Source: Tamlana sp. I1
GTDB lineage: Bacteria; Bacteroidota; Bacteroidia; Flavobacteriales; Flavobacteriaceae
Assembly (NCBI RefSeq): GCF_015355625.1
Contig: NZ_JACLAF010000001.1
Span: forward strand, 124,001 to 188,000
Length of the DNA stretch: 64,000 nucleotides
Direction: 5' to 3'
The position numbers and the translations under genes are program-made. Below the pieces are notes generated by a model. The model was not told where the DNA came from and did no database searches. It saw only the letters and a program-made list of their open reading frames with translations. This document shows, piece by piece, positions 37,689 to 46,503 of the stretch; position 1 is the stretch's first letter; every line of letters begins with the position of its first letter.

Positions 37689-37718
37689 CGAAAGGTTTTC
37701 TTTCGAGCGGCAAATATA
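37689..37718 (-). promoter_or_regulatory. rpsO promoter and 5'-end hairpin
   Basis: TATATTTG (complement of 37711-37718) is a perfect -7 element. Transcription would start near 37705, exactly where a hairpin CGAAAG / CTTTCG (37689-37694 and 37700-37705, 5-nt loop) begins. It may stabilise the mRNA or take part in S15 autoregulation. Confidence 0.5.
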
Positions 37719-37830
37719 CTAACTTTTTTGTGTTTGAAAGTTTTTTTCCGTAACTTTTACTAATTATTTCCCTAGAATTACGCTGTAGTCCAAGACCTTA
37801 TTCATTGTTAATAACCAGAACAGTATATAT

Positions 37831-38958
37831 ATGAAAGCATTATTCTCTCAAAAAAACTTTCCTGATACTTATGATTCTCTAGAAAGCATTTTTAATAACA
37901 CTTATAATGGGATTGCTATTTTAACCTTAGACGGCGATTGGATAAAGGTAAACGATAGTGTTTGTGAGCTATTTGGTTACACGCGACTCGAATTGTTTAA
38001 TATGAATATTGAACATATTATTTTTAGAGAAGATTTAGGGGTACATCAAATAAAATATGAAAGGTTATTACAAGGAAAAATTAACCGCTACCGGGTCAGG
38101 CAGCGGTATTTTCATAAAGATGGCTCTATAATTTGGGTGCTTATTTCGGTATCGTTAATTGCAAATGCTGATGGAAGCCCTGGACAGATGATTTGGCAGT
38201 TTTCAGATATAACAAATCGAAAATTAAACCAAGACAAACTTAAATTAATGCTAAGCGTAGTGCGCGAACAAAACGAACGTTTAACCGCCTTTGCTGAAAT
38301 TATTACACATAATTTACGGTCGCATTCAGGAAATTTATCCACTATAGAGGGGTTTTTAGCTGAAGAATTTCCGTGGTTAAAAGACAATGAAAATTTCACT
38401 TTACTAAACCATGCCATTGGAAATCTTGCCGAAACCGTTTCACATTTAACTGAAGTAGCTAAAATTAAACAAGTTGAAGCTTGTGAAGTTCAAAAACTAA
38501 ATCTTTACGATTATGTTGAAAAAGCTATTTATACCGTGGCGGCATTTGCTAAAAACACGAAAACTGTAATAAAAAATGAGGTTGATGAAGATTTATTAAT
38601 AAAAGGGATTCCTGCTTATTTGGATAGTATTATTTTGAATTTTTTAACCAATGCTATAAAGTATCGACATGAAGATCGCGTTGCTGAAGTAAAATTATCA
38701 TCAGCTGAAGAAGGTAATTATATTATTTTAAAGATTGAGGATAATGGTCAAGGCATTGATTTAGAGAAATATGGTAAGAAACTTTTCCAAATGTATAAAA
38801 CCTTTCATTTAAATAAAGATGCTATTGGCGTGGGTTTATTTATCACAAAAAATCATATCGAATCTATGGGCGGAAAAGTGAAAGTTTGTAGTGAGGTTGA
38901 TGTGGGCACCACGTTTTCCATTTATTTTAAAGCGCATAAAAAAACCTGTCTGGAGTAG
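37831..38958 (+). CDS. PAS-domain sensor histidine kinase
   Basis: Soluble sensor kinase (375 aa) without a membrane segment. A PAS domain (about 14-130, NGIAILTLDGDWIKVNDSVCELFGY) ends in a PAC-like WQFSDITNRK. The phospho-acceptor region has His160 in EIITHNLRSH, an atypical H-box. The ATP-binding domain shows NFLTNAIKYRH, DNGQGIDLE and GVGLFITKNHIESMGG. No response regulator is adjacent. The signal sensed is unknown. The last codons run into the hairpin at 38942 that ends the convergent accD transcript. Confidence 0.85.
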   Translation: MKALFSQKNFPDTYDSLESIFNNTYNGIAILTLDGDWIKVNDSVCELFGYTRLELFNMNIEHIIFREDLGVHQIKYERLLQGKINRYRVRQRYFHKDGSIIWVLISVSLIANADGSPGQMIWQFSDITNRKLNQDKLKLMLSVVREQNERLTAFAEIITHNLRSHSGNLSTIEGFLAEEFPWLKDNENFTLLNHAIGNLAETVSHLTEVAKIKQVEACEVQKLNLYDYVEKAIYTVAAFAKNTKTVIKNEVDEDLLIKGIPAYLDSIILNFLTNAIKYRHEDRVAEVKLSSAEEGNYIILKIEDNGQGIDLEKYGKKLFQMYKTFHLNKDAIGVGLFITKNHIESMGGKVKVCSEVDVGTTFSIYFKAHKKTCLE

Positions 38959-38966
38959 ACAGGTTT
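38942..38966. terminator. Shared terminator of the histidine kinase and accD genes
   Basis: Perfect 10-bp stem AAACCTGTCT (38942-38951) / AGACAGGTTT (38957-38966), loop GGAGT. The minus-strand side continues with a T run, as needed for accD. The kinase stop codon (38956-38958) is inside the hairpin. Confidence 0.85.
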
Positions 38967-38991
38967 AATATTTTGTTCAAAACTTAATTGA

Positions 38992-39849
38992 TTAAGCTCT
39001 TAAAGGTTGATTTGTTATTAAATCGATATACTGATTAACTTTGTTTTTTAATTCTTTACGTTGTGTAATAAAATCTAAGAAACCGTGTTCCAATAAAAAT
39101 TCTGAAGTTTGGAAACCGTCAGGTAAATCTTTTCCTGTAGTATCTTTTACAATTCTAGGTCCCGCAAAGCCAATTAATGCTCCTGGTTCGGCAATGTTAA
39201 TATCTCCTAACATGGCAAAAGAAGCCGTGATACCTCCTGTTGTAGGATCTGTACAAAGCGAGATATATGGAATTCCAGCATCAGCCAATTGTGCTAATTT
39301 AACCGAAGTTTTTGCTAATTGCATTAACGATAGTGCAGCTTCCATCATACGTGCACCACCAGATTTTGAAATAACCATTAGTGGTATGTTGTTTTTAAGA
39401 GAATAATCTGCAGCTCTTGCAATTTTTTCACCAACAACACTTCCCATCGAACCTCCAATAAAGGCAAAATCCATACAAGCAACAACTAAATCTTTCCCTT
39501 TAGATTTTCCTATGGCTGTACGTACAGCATCTTTTAGGTTGGTTTTATTTTGTGCCGATTTTAAACGGTCTGGATATTTTTTGGTGTCTTCAAATTTTAA
39601 AGGGTCTTTAGACTCTAAATTAGCGTCTAACTCTTCAAAAGTGTTATCGTCAAAAAGGATTTCGAAATATTCTTTACTGCCTATTCTAACATGGTAACCA
39701 TCTTCCGGACTTACATAAAAGTTTTTTTCTAGTTCTTCTGTATCAACAATTTTACCTGTTGGAGATTTGTACCACAAGCCTTTGGGCGTGTCTTTTTTCT
39801 CTTCAGTGGTTGTTGTAATTCCTGCTGTTTTTCTTTTAAACCAACTCAT
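38992..39849 (-). CDS. accD: Acetyl-CoA carboxylase carboxyltransferase subunit beta
   Basis: Beta subunit of the carboxyltransferase that makes malonyl-CoA for fatty acid synthesis (285 aa, cytoplasm; partner AccA elsewhere). The crotonase-like core is complete ([48 protein letters not shown]). The N-terminal region (about 24-60), which in E. coli holds a four-cysteine zinc ribbon, reads [12 protein letters not shown] and [12 protein letters not shown] with no cysteine at all, so the zinc site is absent. The start at MSWFKRK is standard. Confidence 0.94.
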   Translation of the reverse strand: MSWFKRKTAGITTTTEEKKDTPKGLWYKSPTGKIVDTEELEKNFYVSPEDGYHVRIGSKEYFEILFDDNTFEELDANLESKDPLKFEDTKKYPDRLKSAQNKTNLKDAVRTAIGKSKGKDLVVACMDFAFIGGSMGSVVGEKIARAADYSLKNNIPLMVISKSGGARMMEAALSLMQLAKTSVKLAQLADAGIPYISLCTDPTTGGITASFAMLGDINIAEPGALIGFAGPRIVKDTTGKDLPDGFQTSEFLLEHGFLDFITQRKELKNKVNQYIDLITNQPLRA

Positions 39850-40105
39850 ATTGATTAGTATATTTTTGTTTCTTTATTTAATTAAAGAACTCCGATTTCA
39901 GATTTAATATTATTTAAAATACACCTATTGTGTAGCAAACTTGTGCCTTGTCTTTTACATAACAACTAAAATGAATTAGTTATAATAAAAAGATTTAACA
40001 TGAAGTCTGCCTACAAAATTAAGCATTTTTTAATTTTATAGTAGTCTCATTGGAATTTTATTGAAGCTACAATTGTAATTATCTGTAAAATAGCTGTGTA
40101 AATAA
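39850..40105. other. Spacer between accD and fbaA, no gene seen
   Basis: AT-rich spacer (316 bp in all to fbaA) holding the accD upstream region and, at its right end, the fbaA terminator. No reading frame or RNA gene was recognised. Confidence 0.5.
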
Positions 40106-40132
40106 AAAGACCCTACTTAAAGCAGAGTCTTT
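40106..40132 (-). terminator. Probable terminator of fbaA
   Basis: AAAGAC (40106-40111) pairs with GTCTTT (40127-40132), and the stem continues inward with two mismatches (CT/AG, CT/AG). An A-rich left flank gives U residues on the minus-strand transcript. It lies 33 bp beyond the fbaA stop. Confidence 0.6.
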
Positions 40133-40165
40133 TTGTTATCTATTTGTAGTAAAATTACCTTGTGA

Positions 40166-41233
40166 TTATAAGGTGTTTACATTGTTTAAGTCTTCAAAAG
40201 CCTTTTTTAAACGTGCAACAAAAGTAGTTTCACCAGCACGTAACCAAACTCTTGGGTCGTAGTATTTCTTGTTTGGAGAATCATCACCTTCAGGGTTTCC
40301 AATTTGTGCTTTTAAGTACTCAGATTTTTCACCCATGTAATCTCTAATTCCAGTCATGAATGCATACTGTAAATCGGTATCAATGTTCATTTTGATAACA
40401 CCGTAGCTAATACCTTCGCGAATTTCTTCAACAGTAGAACCTGAACCACCGTGGAATACGAAATCGATATGGTTGTGTTCTACACCATATTTTTTAGAAA
40501 TATATTCTTGAGAATTCTTTAAAATTTTCGGCGTTAATTTAACGTTACCTGGTTTGTAAACCCCGTGAACGTTTCCAAAAGCAGCTGCAATAGTGAATTG
40601 CGGGCTTACTTTGCTTAATTCTTCATAAGCATAAGCAACTTCTTCTGGTTGTGTGTATAATTTAGAATCATCAACATCTGTATTATCAACACCATCTTCT
40701 TCACCACCTGTAATACCAAGTTCAATTTCTAAAGTCATTCCCATTTTGCTCATACGCTCTAAATACGTTTTGCAAATAGCAATGTTCTCTTCAAGAGGTT
40801 CTTCAGATAAATCAATCATATGAGAACTGAATAAAGGTTTTCCAGTTTCAGCGAAATGTTTTTCACTAGCATCTAATAAACCATCAATCCAAGGCAATAA
40901 TTTCTTTGCACAGTGGTCTGTATGTAAAATTACAGGAACACCATAAGCTTCTGCTAAGGTATGAACATGTTTTGCACCTGCAACACCACCAGCAATAGCA
41001 GCTTTTTGTCCGTCGTTACTTAAACCTTTTCCGGCGTTAAATTGCGCACCACCATTAGAAAATTGAATAATAACAGGAGCATTTAAATCTCTTGCCGTTT
41101 CTAAAACACCATTTATAGTGTCTGAACCAATTACATTTACCGCTGGAAGCGCGTAATTATTATCTTTTGCATGTTTGAAAATCGCTTGAACTTCTTGTCC
41201 TGTAGCTACACCTGGTTTTATGTTGTGTCCCAT
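40166..41233 (-). CDS. fbaA: Class II fructose-bisphosphate aldolase
   Basis: Zinc-dependent glycolytic/gluconeogenic aldolase (355 aa) splitting fructose 1,6-bisphosphate. It is of the E. coli FbaA type, with ILHTDHCAKKL carrying Asp106 and the zinc ligand His107, the SSHMIDLSEE loop, the LEIELGITGGEEDGVDN region and the phosphate-binding VFHGGSGS. It is a single gene with a terminator downstream; about 130 bp separate it from tamL on the same strand. Confidence 0.95.
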   Translation of the reverse strand: MGHNIKPGVATGQEVQAIFKHAKDNNYALPAVNVIGSDTINGVLETARDLNAPVIIQFSNGGAQFNAGKGLSNDGQKAAIAGGVAGAKHVHTLAEAYGVPVILHTDHCAKKLLPWIDGLLDASEKHFAETGKPLFSSHMIDLSEEPLEENIAICKTYLERMSKMGMTLEIELGITGGEEDGVDNTDVDDSKLYTQPEEVAYAYEELSKVSPQFTIAAAFGNVHGVYKPGNVKLTPKILKNSQEYISKKYGVEHNHIDFVFHGGSGSTVEEIREGISYGVIKMNIDTDLQYAFMTGIRDYMGEKSEYLKAQIGNPEGDDSPNKKYYDPRVWLRAGETTFVARLKKAFEDLNNVNTL

Positions 41234-41367
41234 TTTTAAATAAATTTTATTTCTAATTTAGTAAGGTATAAAAGTAATCATTTTTGAAGTAATGTTTGGT
41301 GGTTTTTTGCTGTGAAATCGTTAAAACAATACTAAAACGTTGTAGTAATTTAGGGAATCTAATGTGC

Positions 41368-43893
41368 TTAAAAAGGGTAGTTTATACCAATATTATAAAC
41401 AGCGTTAGCGAAGTTATAGTCGTTAAACCATCTGTTTTCTTTGTCGTATGCAGGGTCGTGGGTTTTAAAACCAACATCTAAACGAAATACAAAGAAACTA
41501 AAGTCATATCTTAAACCAAATCCTGAACCTACAGCTAAATCTTCTAAAGATTTGAAACTTGTAAATGTGGCGTCTTCATCAGTTACGTTGTCGAAAACAT
41601 TCCAAATGTTACCTGTGTCAATAAACACGGCGCCGTAGAATTCGTCGAAAATATTAAATCGCTGTTCAATATTAAACGCGATTTTTAGGTTGGCTTCATT
41701 AAACTCATCAGTAGTTTGCGAACTTCCTGGGCCTAAACTATATGCCGTCCATGCTCTATTATCGTTTGGACCACCAGCAAAGAAACTACTAGAAAAGGGG
41801 ATACTGTTGGAGTTGCCATAAGGCACAGCGATACCTAAAAAACTACGCATGGCAAAAATGTTTTTTTTGCCAAAGTCCCAATGTTTGGTGTATTCAATTT
41901 CAGTTTTTATAAATTGAGAATAGGCTACGTTAAAGAGCGTGTTACGTCCTTCACTGTCTTTTTTCATATTGAAAATCTTAGAGCCTAAGGATAGTAAGTT
42001 CCCTGCAGGTTCTAGTTTAAAACGAAAAATTGAATAGTCTTCATCAAAAAGACTGGTGCGTTCATTAACAATAACACTCCAACTTGTAGAGAATATTAAG
42101 TTGTTTTCGGTTAATCTGCTTTTACGTTCGCCAATGCTATTTACGGTTTCAAATTCGTTTAATGTAATGCCAGGTGGCGGTGGAATTGTTGTGGCGTAAT
42201 CAATAAATTCATCTGCCTGGGTTGGTATTTCTAAATAATCATCAGGTCCTATATAATTAATGTCTCTTGCGATATCATTTAACGTGTTATAGGAATCTTG
42301 ATAAACATCAAAATAGGCATCTACATTTAAGTTTTGAACATATTGAACATTAAATAAATCCAATCTATTGGTAACCGTTTTGTTGGGCGACCAATTGTAA
42401 TTAAAAATACCGCTAAACGCTTGTTTATCTAACCCGATATTAGTTTGGCTGGTCATAGATAAACTAATATTGGTGGTTGGCGACATGTATTTTGGGATTA
42501 AATGCTTGGTGTAAAATGGCGAGAAAAACCTAGGAAAGGTGAGACGGAAATCGACGCCATATTCAATAATATCAAAAAATGAGGTTTTCGAGTTGTTTTT
42601 TTCTTTTGAAGCACCTATAGATCCTTTTCCTGAAATTTCAAGAGTTTCGGCACCTCTAAAAATATTTCTAACAAGCAAACTTGGGCTTAAAGATAAACCT
42701 AAGGTTTGAATGTTGTTTTGAGACACATCGGCATTAAGACCAAGACTGAATTTTTTCAGTGGGGTTAATAAAATAGTGTCTGTTATCGTGTTATTCGAAT
42801 GCTCAGTTAATTCAATATTAGGATACCTAAAAGTACGTAATTCTTTTAAGTGCCTATAGGTGTTTACCATGTCGCGGTCTCTAAAAACATCGCCTGGTTT
42901 TATAAAAACAGCATCTGCAATGGCTTTTGGTTTGTGCCTCATTTTGCCATAACTGTAAAATTTATATCCGTTAAAACTTACTGAGTCTTGAAATGGCTTG
43001 CCTCTATTTTCAAAAGTATAATCGGTAATAATATTAACATCGCTAATATGATAGACTTCAAAAGGTTCTCGGCGTATGGAGTCTGGAGTTCTTATAGCTC
43101 GATCCTGAATGGTTAATCCAACATTAACTTTGCTATTGGTGCCAATGGTGTCAATTTCAAAAGTGATGTAATCTTGATTGAAATGATAAATCCCAGAATT
43201 TCTTAAACTTGCGGAAATTCTTTTACGTTCTTCATCAAAATTACTTGTTTTGTATTGCTCGTTTGATTTGATGAAGGATTCCGGTTTGTATTTTTGATAT
43301 AGGTCTGTTACTATAGGCGATTTAATGGTTTCTGAAATGGAATCGATTAGAAAACCTGTGCCAGTTTTAACTTGAAACTCTATTTCACCGCGTTTATCTT
43401 CTAGATTGACGATGTTGTAGTTGGCATTAACATTAAACCAACCGTTATTGATGTAATAGTCTTCTAAACGCTTAACCGATTTTTTTGCCTTTTTTTCATC
43501 TATAATAATAGGAGCTTCACCAGTTTCTTTAAGCCAATTATTAAAGCCAATAGCCGAATTTTTTAAATTGTCAACCTGCTTTTGTGAGTATCTTCTTTTT
43601 AATCGTTCTCGACGCTTCGGGTTTTTATCCAACCATGCTTCAAAAATGGAGTCTCTATTTGGGCGTGCAGTGTTATATATATGAAGGCGTAAAGGGAGGC
43701 CTGCAATTTTTTTATTAGGGTGTTGGTATAATAGTTTTTCAGTGGCTTCGGATTTATCTTTTTTGTCGTTAATATATACCGAATTTTCAGTTAATAACAA
43801 CTCATTTTCCTTAACTCTTTTCACCGTATCACATGAGAAAAGTTGTCCTGCGAATAATACTAAAATGACTATTTTTAAGAGTTGTTTTTTCAA
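41368..43893 (-). CDS. tamL: TamL: lipoprotein outer-membrane assembly factor of the BamA/TamA family
   Basis: Outer-membrane protein (841 aa) with POTRA-like periplasmic repeats and a C-terminal 16-strand barrel. Its signal peptide is of the lipoprotein type (QLFSCDTVKRVKENE), which separates Bacteroidota TamL from ordinary TamA. POTRA-like domains cover about 25-370. The barrel (about 430-841) includes the Omp85 hallmark FFAGGPNDNRAWTAY and ends in INYPF. It works with TamB, not seen here, in inserting or supplying outer-membrane components. A -7 element (complement of 43968-43975) lies about 75 bp upstream. Confidence 0.85.
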   Translation of the reverse strand: MKKQLLKIVILVLFAGQLFSCDTVKRVKENELLLTENSVYINDKKDKSEATEKLLYQHPNKKIAGLPLRLHIYNTARPNRDSIFEAWLDKNPKRRERLKRRYSQKQVDNLKNSAIGFNNWLKETGEAPIIIDEKKAKKSVKRLEDYYINNGWFNVNANYNIVNLEDKRGEIEFQVKTGTGFLIDSISETIKSPIVTDLYQKYKPESFIKSNEQYKTSNFDEERKRISASLRNSGIYHFNQDYITFEIDTIGTNSKVNVGLTIQDRAIRTPDSIRREPFEVYHISDVNIITDYTFENRGKPFQDSVSFNGYKFYSYGKMRHKPKAIADAVFIKPGDVFRDRDMVNTYRHLKELRTFRYPNIELTEHSNNTITDTILLTPLKKFSLGLNADVSQNNIQTLGLSLSPSLLVRNIFRGAETLEISGKGSIGASKEKNNSKTSFFDIIEYGVDFRLTFPRFFSPFYTKHLIPKYMSPTTNISLSMTSQTNIGLDKQAFSGIFNYNWSPNKTVTNRLDLFNVQYVQNLNVDAYFDVYQDSYNTLNDIARDINYIGPDDYLEIPTQADEFIDYATTIPPPPGITLNEFETVNSIGERKSRLTENNLIFSTSWSVIVNERTSLFDEDYSIFRFKLEPAGNLLSLGSKIFNMKKDSEGRNTLFNVAYSQFIKTEIEYTKHWDFGKKNIFAMRSFLGIAVPYGNSNSIPFSSSFFAGGPNDNRAWTAYSLGPGSSQTTDEFNEANLKIAFNIEQRFNIFDEFYGAVFIDTGNIWNVFDNVTDEDATFTSFKSLEDLAVGSGFGLRYDFSFFVFRLDVGFKTHDPAYDKENRWFNDYNFANAVYNIGINYPF

Positions 43894-44068
43894 ATGAAAT
43901 CGAAGTTATTCAGGGTTTAAAAGGTGTTTTTTGTTTTCCGAATTTGCCTTATAAGCGTATTAAGATTCAAAAATACGGTATTTAAGCTAAAAAAAGTATT
44001 TAATTAATTCGTGTCTAAGCAAATCTTATAATTATTTTCTTTTCTTTATAAAAATTTAATAAACGTAC

Positions 44069-44788
44069 ATGCTTTCTAAGAGTCAGATAAAATTAATAAC
44101 GAGTTTAAAGCAAAAAAAATATAGACAACAGCACGGATTTTTTGTTGTTGAAGGATTAAAAACGATTAAAGAACTTTTAGAGTCTAGTTTAGAACTTTAT
44201 GCTCTTTATACCACAGAATCTTTTGATGCTAATTTAAGTGCAGAAGTTTTAATTTCGGAAACCGATTTAAAACGAATTAGTTTTTTAACTACGCCAAATA
44301 AAGCATTAGCAATTTTTAGAATGCCAACTCCCAAAGCAGTAGATTACAACGGATTTATTGTTGCGCTCGATGATGTACGTGATCCTGGTAATTTAGGAAC
44401 CATTATAAGACTTTGCGATTGGTTTGGAATTAAAGATTTGGTTTGTAGTACGGCCACGGTAGATTGTTTTAATCCAAAAGTTATCCAAGCTACAATGGGG
44501 TCTATAACCCGTGTTAACATTAGTTATTTGGATTTAGAATCTTTTCTAAAAAATCAAAACCAACCTGTTTTTGGAGCATTTATGGAAGGTGAAAATGTTT
44601 ATAAAAATGCGCTTCCAGATCAAGGAGTTTTAGTAATGGGGAACGAGGCTAACGGAATTTCTGAAGCTGTTGAAAACTTAATAACCAAAAAAGTATCTAT
44701 TCCTAGATTTGGTGAGTTACAAGCAACCGAAAGTTTAAACGTCGCCACTGCAACCGCCATTTTACTAAGCGAATTTAAGCGCGGTTGA
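44069..44788 (+). CDS. TrmH/SpoU-family RNA 2'-O-methyltransferase
   Basis: S-adenosylmethionine-dependent RNA methyltransferase (239 aa) with the trefoil-knot SPOUT fold. An N-terminal substrate-binding part (about 1-85, QHGFFVVEGLKTIKELL) precedes the catalytic domain with VALDDVRDPGNLGTIIR, NPKVIQATMGSI, VLVMGNEANGIS and ESLNVATATAILL. It could be an rRNA (RlmB-like) or tRNA enzyme; motifs do not decide. It is divergent from tamL and followed by the heptanucleotide repeat at 44871. Confidence 0.88.
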   Translation: MLSKSQIKLITSLKQKKYRQQHGFFVVEGLKTIKELLESSLELYALYTTESFDANLSAEVLISETDLKRISFLTTPNKALAIFRMPTPKAVDYNGFIVALDDVRDPGNLGTIIRLCDWFGIKDLVCSTATVDCFNPKVIQATMGSITRVNISYLDLESFLKNQNQPVFGAFMEGENVYKNALPDQGVLVMGNEANGISEAVENLITKKVSIPRFGELQATESLNVATATAILLSEFKRG

Positions 44789-44870
44789 GAACGTTTGTAG
44801 AAAGTTTTTTAAGGTGTGATTTTCTGAATTAAAGTTGATGGTTAATTAAAAAGTAAGACTATTATTTTAA

Positions 44871-44898
44871 CCAACAACCAACAACCAACAACCAACAA
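44871..44898. repeat. Heptanucleotide tandem repeat
   Basis: Four perfect copies of CCAACAA in a row, between the convergent ends of the SpoU gene and porT. It is non-coding. Such direct repeats can vary in copy number. Confidence 0.8.
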
Positions 44899-44907
44899 CA
44901 ATATATC

Positions 44908-45636
44908 CTACTGAAAAGTAAAGTTTATAAAAACACCTCGCGTTTTCATGCTTGAAATATTGCTTGTCCACGGACTATCAGGGTCGTTGTCTCTAACCAG
45001 TTCGTCACTAATCGCGAAAATGCCTCGAATAGAAGGGGTAAACTTAAAGTTGTATAAATAAAAATCGATACCAAAACCGAGTTCGTAAAACAAAGGACTT
45101 GTTTTGGTTCTAAACTGTCCGTTGTCATTATCTTCAGGGTTGTTTTCGTTACTCGATAAGTTTATAGCTGTAGAAAAACCACCTACAATAAACGGTTTAA
45201 AATTATTAACACGTTTGGCGGAAATTTTCAGTAATAAAGGAACGTGTATATAAGTCGATTTAACTTCTCTTATCAAGTCGGCTTCGGTATAAGGATATCC
45301 GTCAAAGTAGGTTTTGCTGTAGCGTAATTCTCTTGTGGTAATGTTTAATCCGGGTTCTAAACGTAAATCTATAAAGTTATTTATACGTAAGTTTCCTATT
45401 AAACCAACACTAAAACCTGGGTTTCGTTTTACGTAAATATCACGTAAATCGGTGTTGTAGTCAAAATTAAAATCGTAAACGTTTACTCCTAAATAATAGC
45501 CCCAACGGAATAAATTATAGTCGGTTGTTCCTCTCCCTTGATTGGCATCATAAATCACTTTTTCTTTATTAAAGAGTTGAGCGTGTGTGGTTTGGAAAAG
45601 AAAAAGAAATACGATTAGTGCAAAAAAATGCTTCAT
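44908..45636 (-). CDS. porT: PorT-family type IX secretion protein
   Basis: Outer-membrane beta-barrel protein (242 aa) of the PorT group, needed for type IX secretion and gliding in Flavobacteriia. A signal peptide ends at QTTHAQ. The sequence alternates beta-strands (FRWGYYLGVNVYDF, FSVGLIGNLRINNFIDLRLEPG, HVPLLLKISAKRVNNFKPFIVGG) and ends in a C-terminal aromatic/Gln strand (GVFINFTFQ). The start at 45636 gives the signal peptide. It lies 4 bp after ubiE; the ubiE-porT order is, as far as I know, conserved in flavobacteria, which supports the name. Confidence 0.83.
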   Translation of the reverse strand: MKHFFALIVFLFLFQTTHAQLFNKEKVIYDANQGRGTTDYNLFRWGYYLGVNVYDFNFDYNTDLRDIYVKRNPGFSVGLIGNLRINNFIDLRLEPGLNITTRELRYSKTYFDGYPYTEADLIREVKSTYIHVPLLLKISAKRVNNFKPFIVGGFSTAINLSSNENNPEDNDNGQFRTKTSPLFYELGFGIDFYLYNFKFTPSIRGIFAISDELVRDNDPDSPWTSNISSMKTRGVFINFTFQ

Positions 45637-45640
45637 ATGT

Positions 45641-46366
45641 TTACTTAGATGATTTGTAAATAGTTGCCACACCCAAAGTTTGTGGAAAATCTTCAACATT
45701 AATAAACCCAATTTTTCGTAAAATATTGTTTAAAGCTTCACCATAAGGAAAAACAGAAGCCGATTCCGATAAATATTTGTAGGCACTTCGGTCTTTAGAA
45801 AAGATTTTACCAATAAGCGGTAATATATTTTTAGAATAGAAATTATAACCTTGTTTAAACGGCGTTTTTGTTGGGATAGAAGTTTCAAGAATTACAAAAG
45901 TACCGTTTGGTTTAAGTACTCTATAGATTTCTTTCAAACCGTTTTCTAAAGTTTCAAAATTTCTAACACCAAAAGCTACAGTAATTGCATCGAAGGTATT
46001 GTCTTCAAAAGGCATATTTTCACTATCGCCTAAAATCATTTCAATTTTAGACTCTAATCCTTTCTTTTTAATTTTTTCTTTGCCAATTTCAAGCATACCG
46101 CTACTAATGTCTAAACCTACAATTTTTGTAGCATCAGTTTCAGCAAGATTAATAGCTAAGTCGCCTGTTCCGGTGGCAATATCTAAAATAGTTTGGGGAT
46201 TGCTTTCTTTTATGATTTTAACAACATTTTGTCGCCATTTAATATCAATTCCAAAAGAAATCACGCGATTTAAACCGTCATAATCACCAGAAATGTTATC
46301 AAACATTTTAGTAACCTGTTCCTTTTTGCCTAATTCGCTGTTTTTGTATGGTTTTACTTTTGACAA
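45641..46366 (-). CDS. ubiE: Demethylmenaquinone methyltransferase
   Basis: UbiE/MenG family methyltransferase (241 aa) that adds the final methyl group in menaquinone synthesis, menaquinone being the usual quinone of Flavobacteriia. SAM-binding [16 protein letters not shown], the UbiE signature [18 protein letters not shown] and the second signature [15 protein letters not shown] are present. A perfect -7 element (complement of 46383-46390, TATATTTG) lies 17 bp upstream. It forms an operon with porT. Confidence 0.94.
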   Translation of the reverse strand: MSKVKPYKNSELGKKEQVTKMFDNISGDYDGLNRVISFGIDIKWRQNVVKIIKESNPQTILDIATGTGDLAINLAETDATKIVGLDISSGMLEIGKEKIKKKGLESKIEMILGDSENMPFEDNTFDAITVAFGVRNFETLENGLKEIYRVLKPNGTFVILETSIPTKTPFKQGYNFYSKNILPLIGKIFSKDRSAYKYLSESASVFPYGEALNNILRKIGFINVEDFPQTLGVATIYKSSK

Positions 46367-46471
46367 GTTTTCGATTTTTTGACAAATATAAACTTTTAAA
46401 AAAGCTTTACATAATTAGGTTTCTAAATAATTATATTGATTCAATTTAATGAAGCGCCCTCTATTTTATAT

Positions 46472-46479
46472 TATATTTG
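46472..46479 (+). promoter_or_regulatory. -7 element of the trkA-trkH operon
   Basis: TATATTTG is a perfect TAnnTTTG match 25 bp before the trkA ATG. No clear TTG at -33 was found. It faces the ubiE promoter on the other strand. Confidence 0.55.
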
Positions 46480-46503
46480 TGCTACTTTTATGATTATAGA
46501 AAA

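Noticed and set aside
44871-44898. Tandem repeat considered as a CRISPR array
   Set aside because: The unit is 7 bp without spacers, and there are no cas genes.
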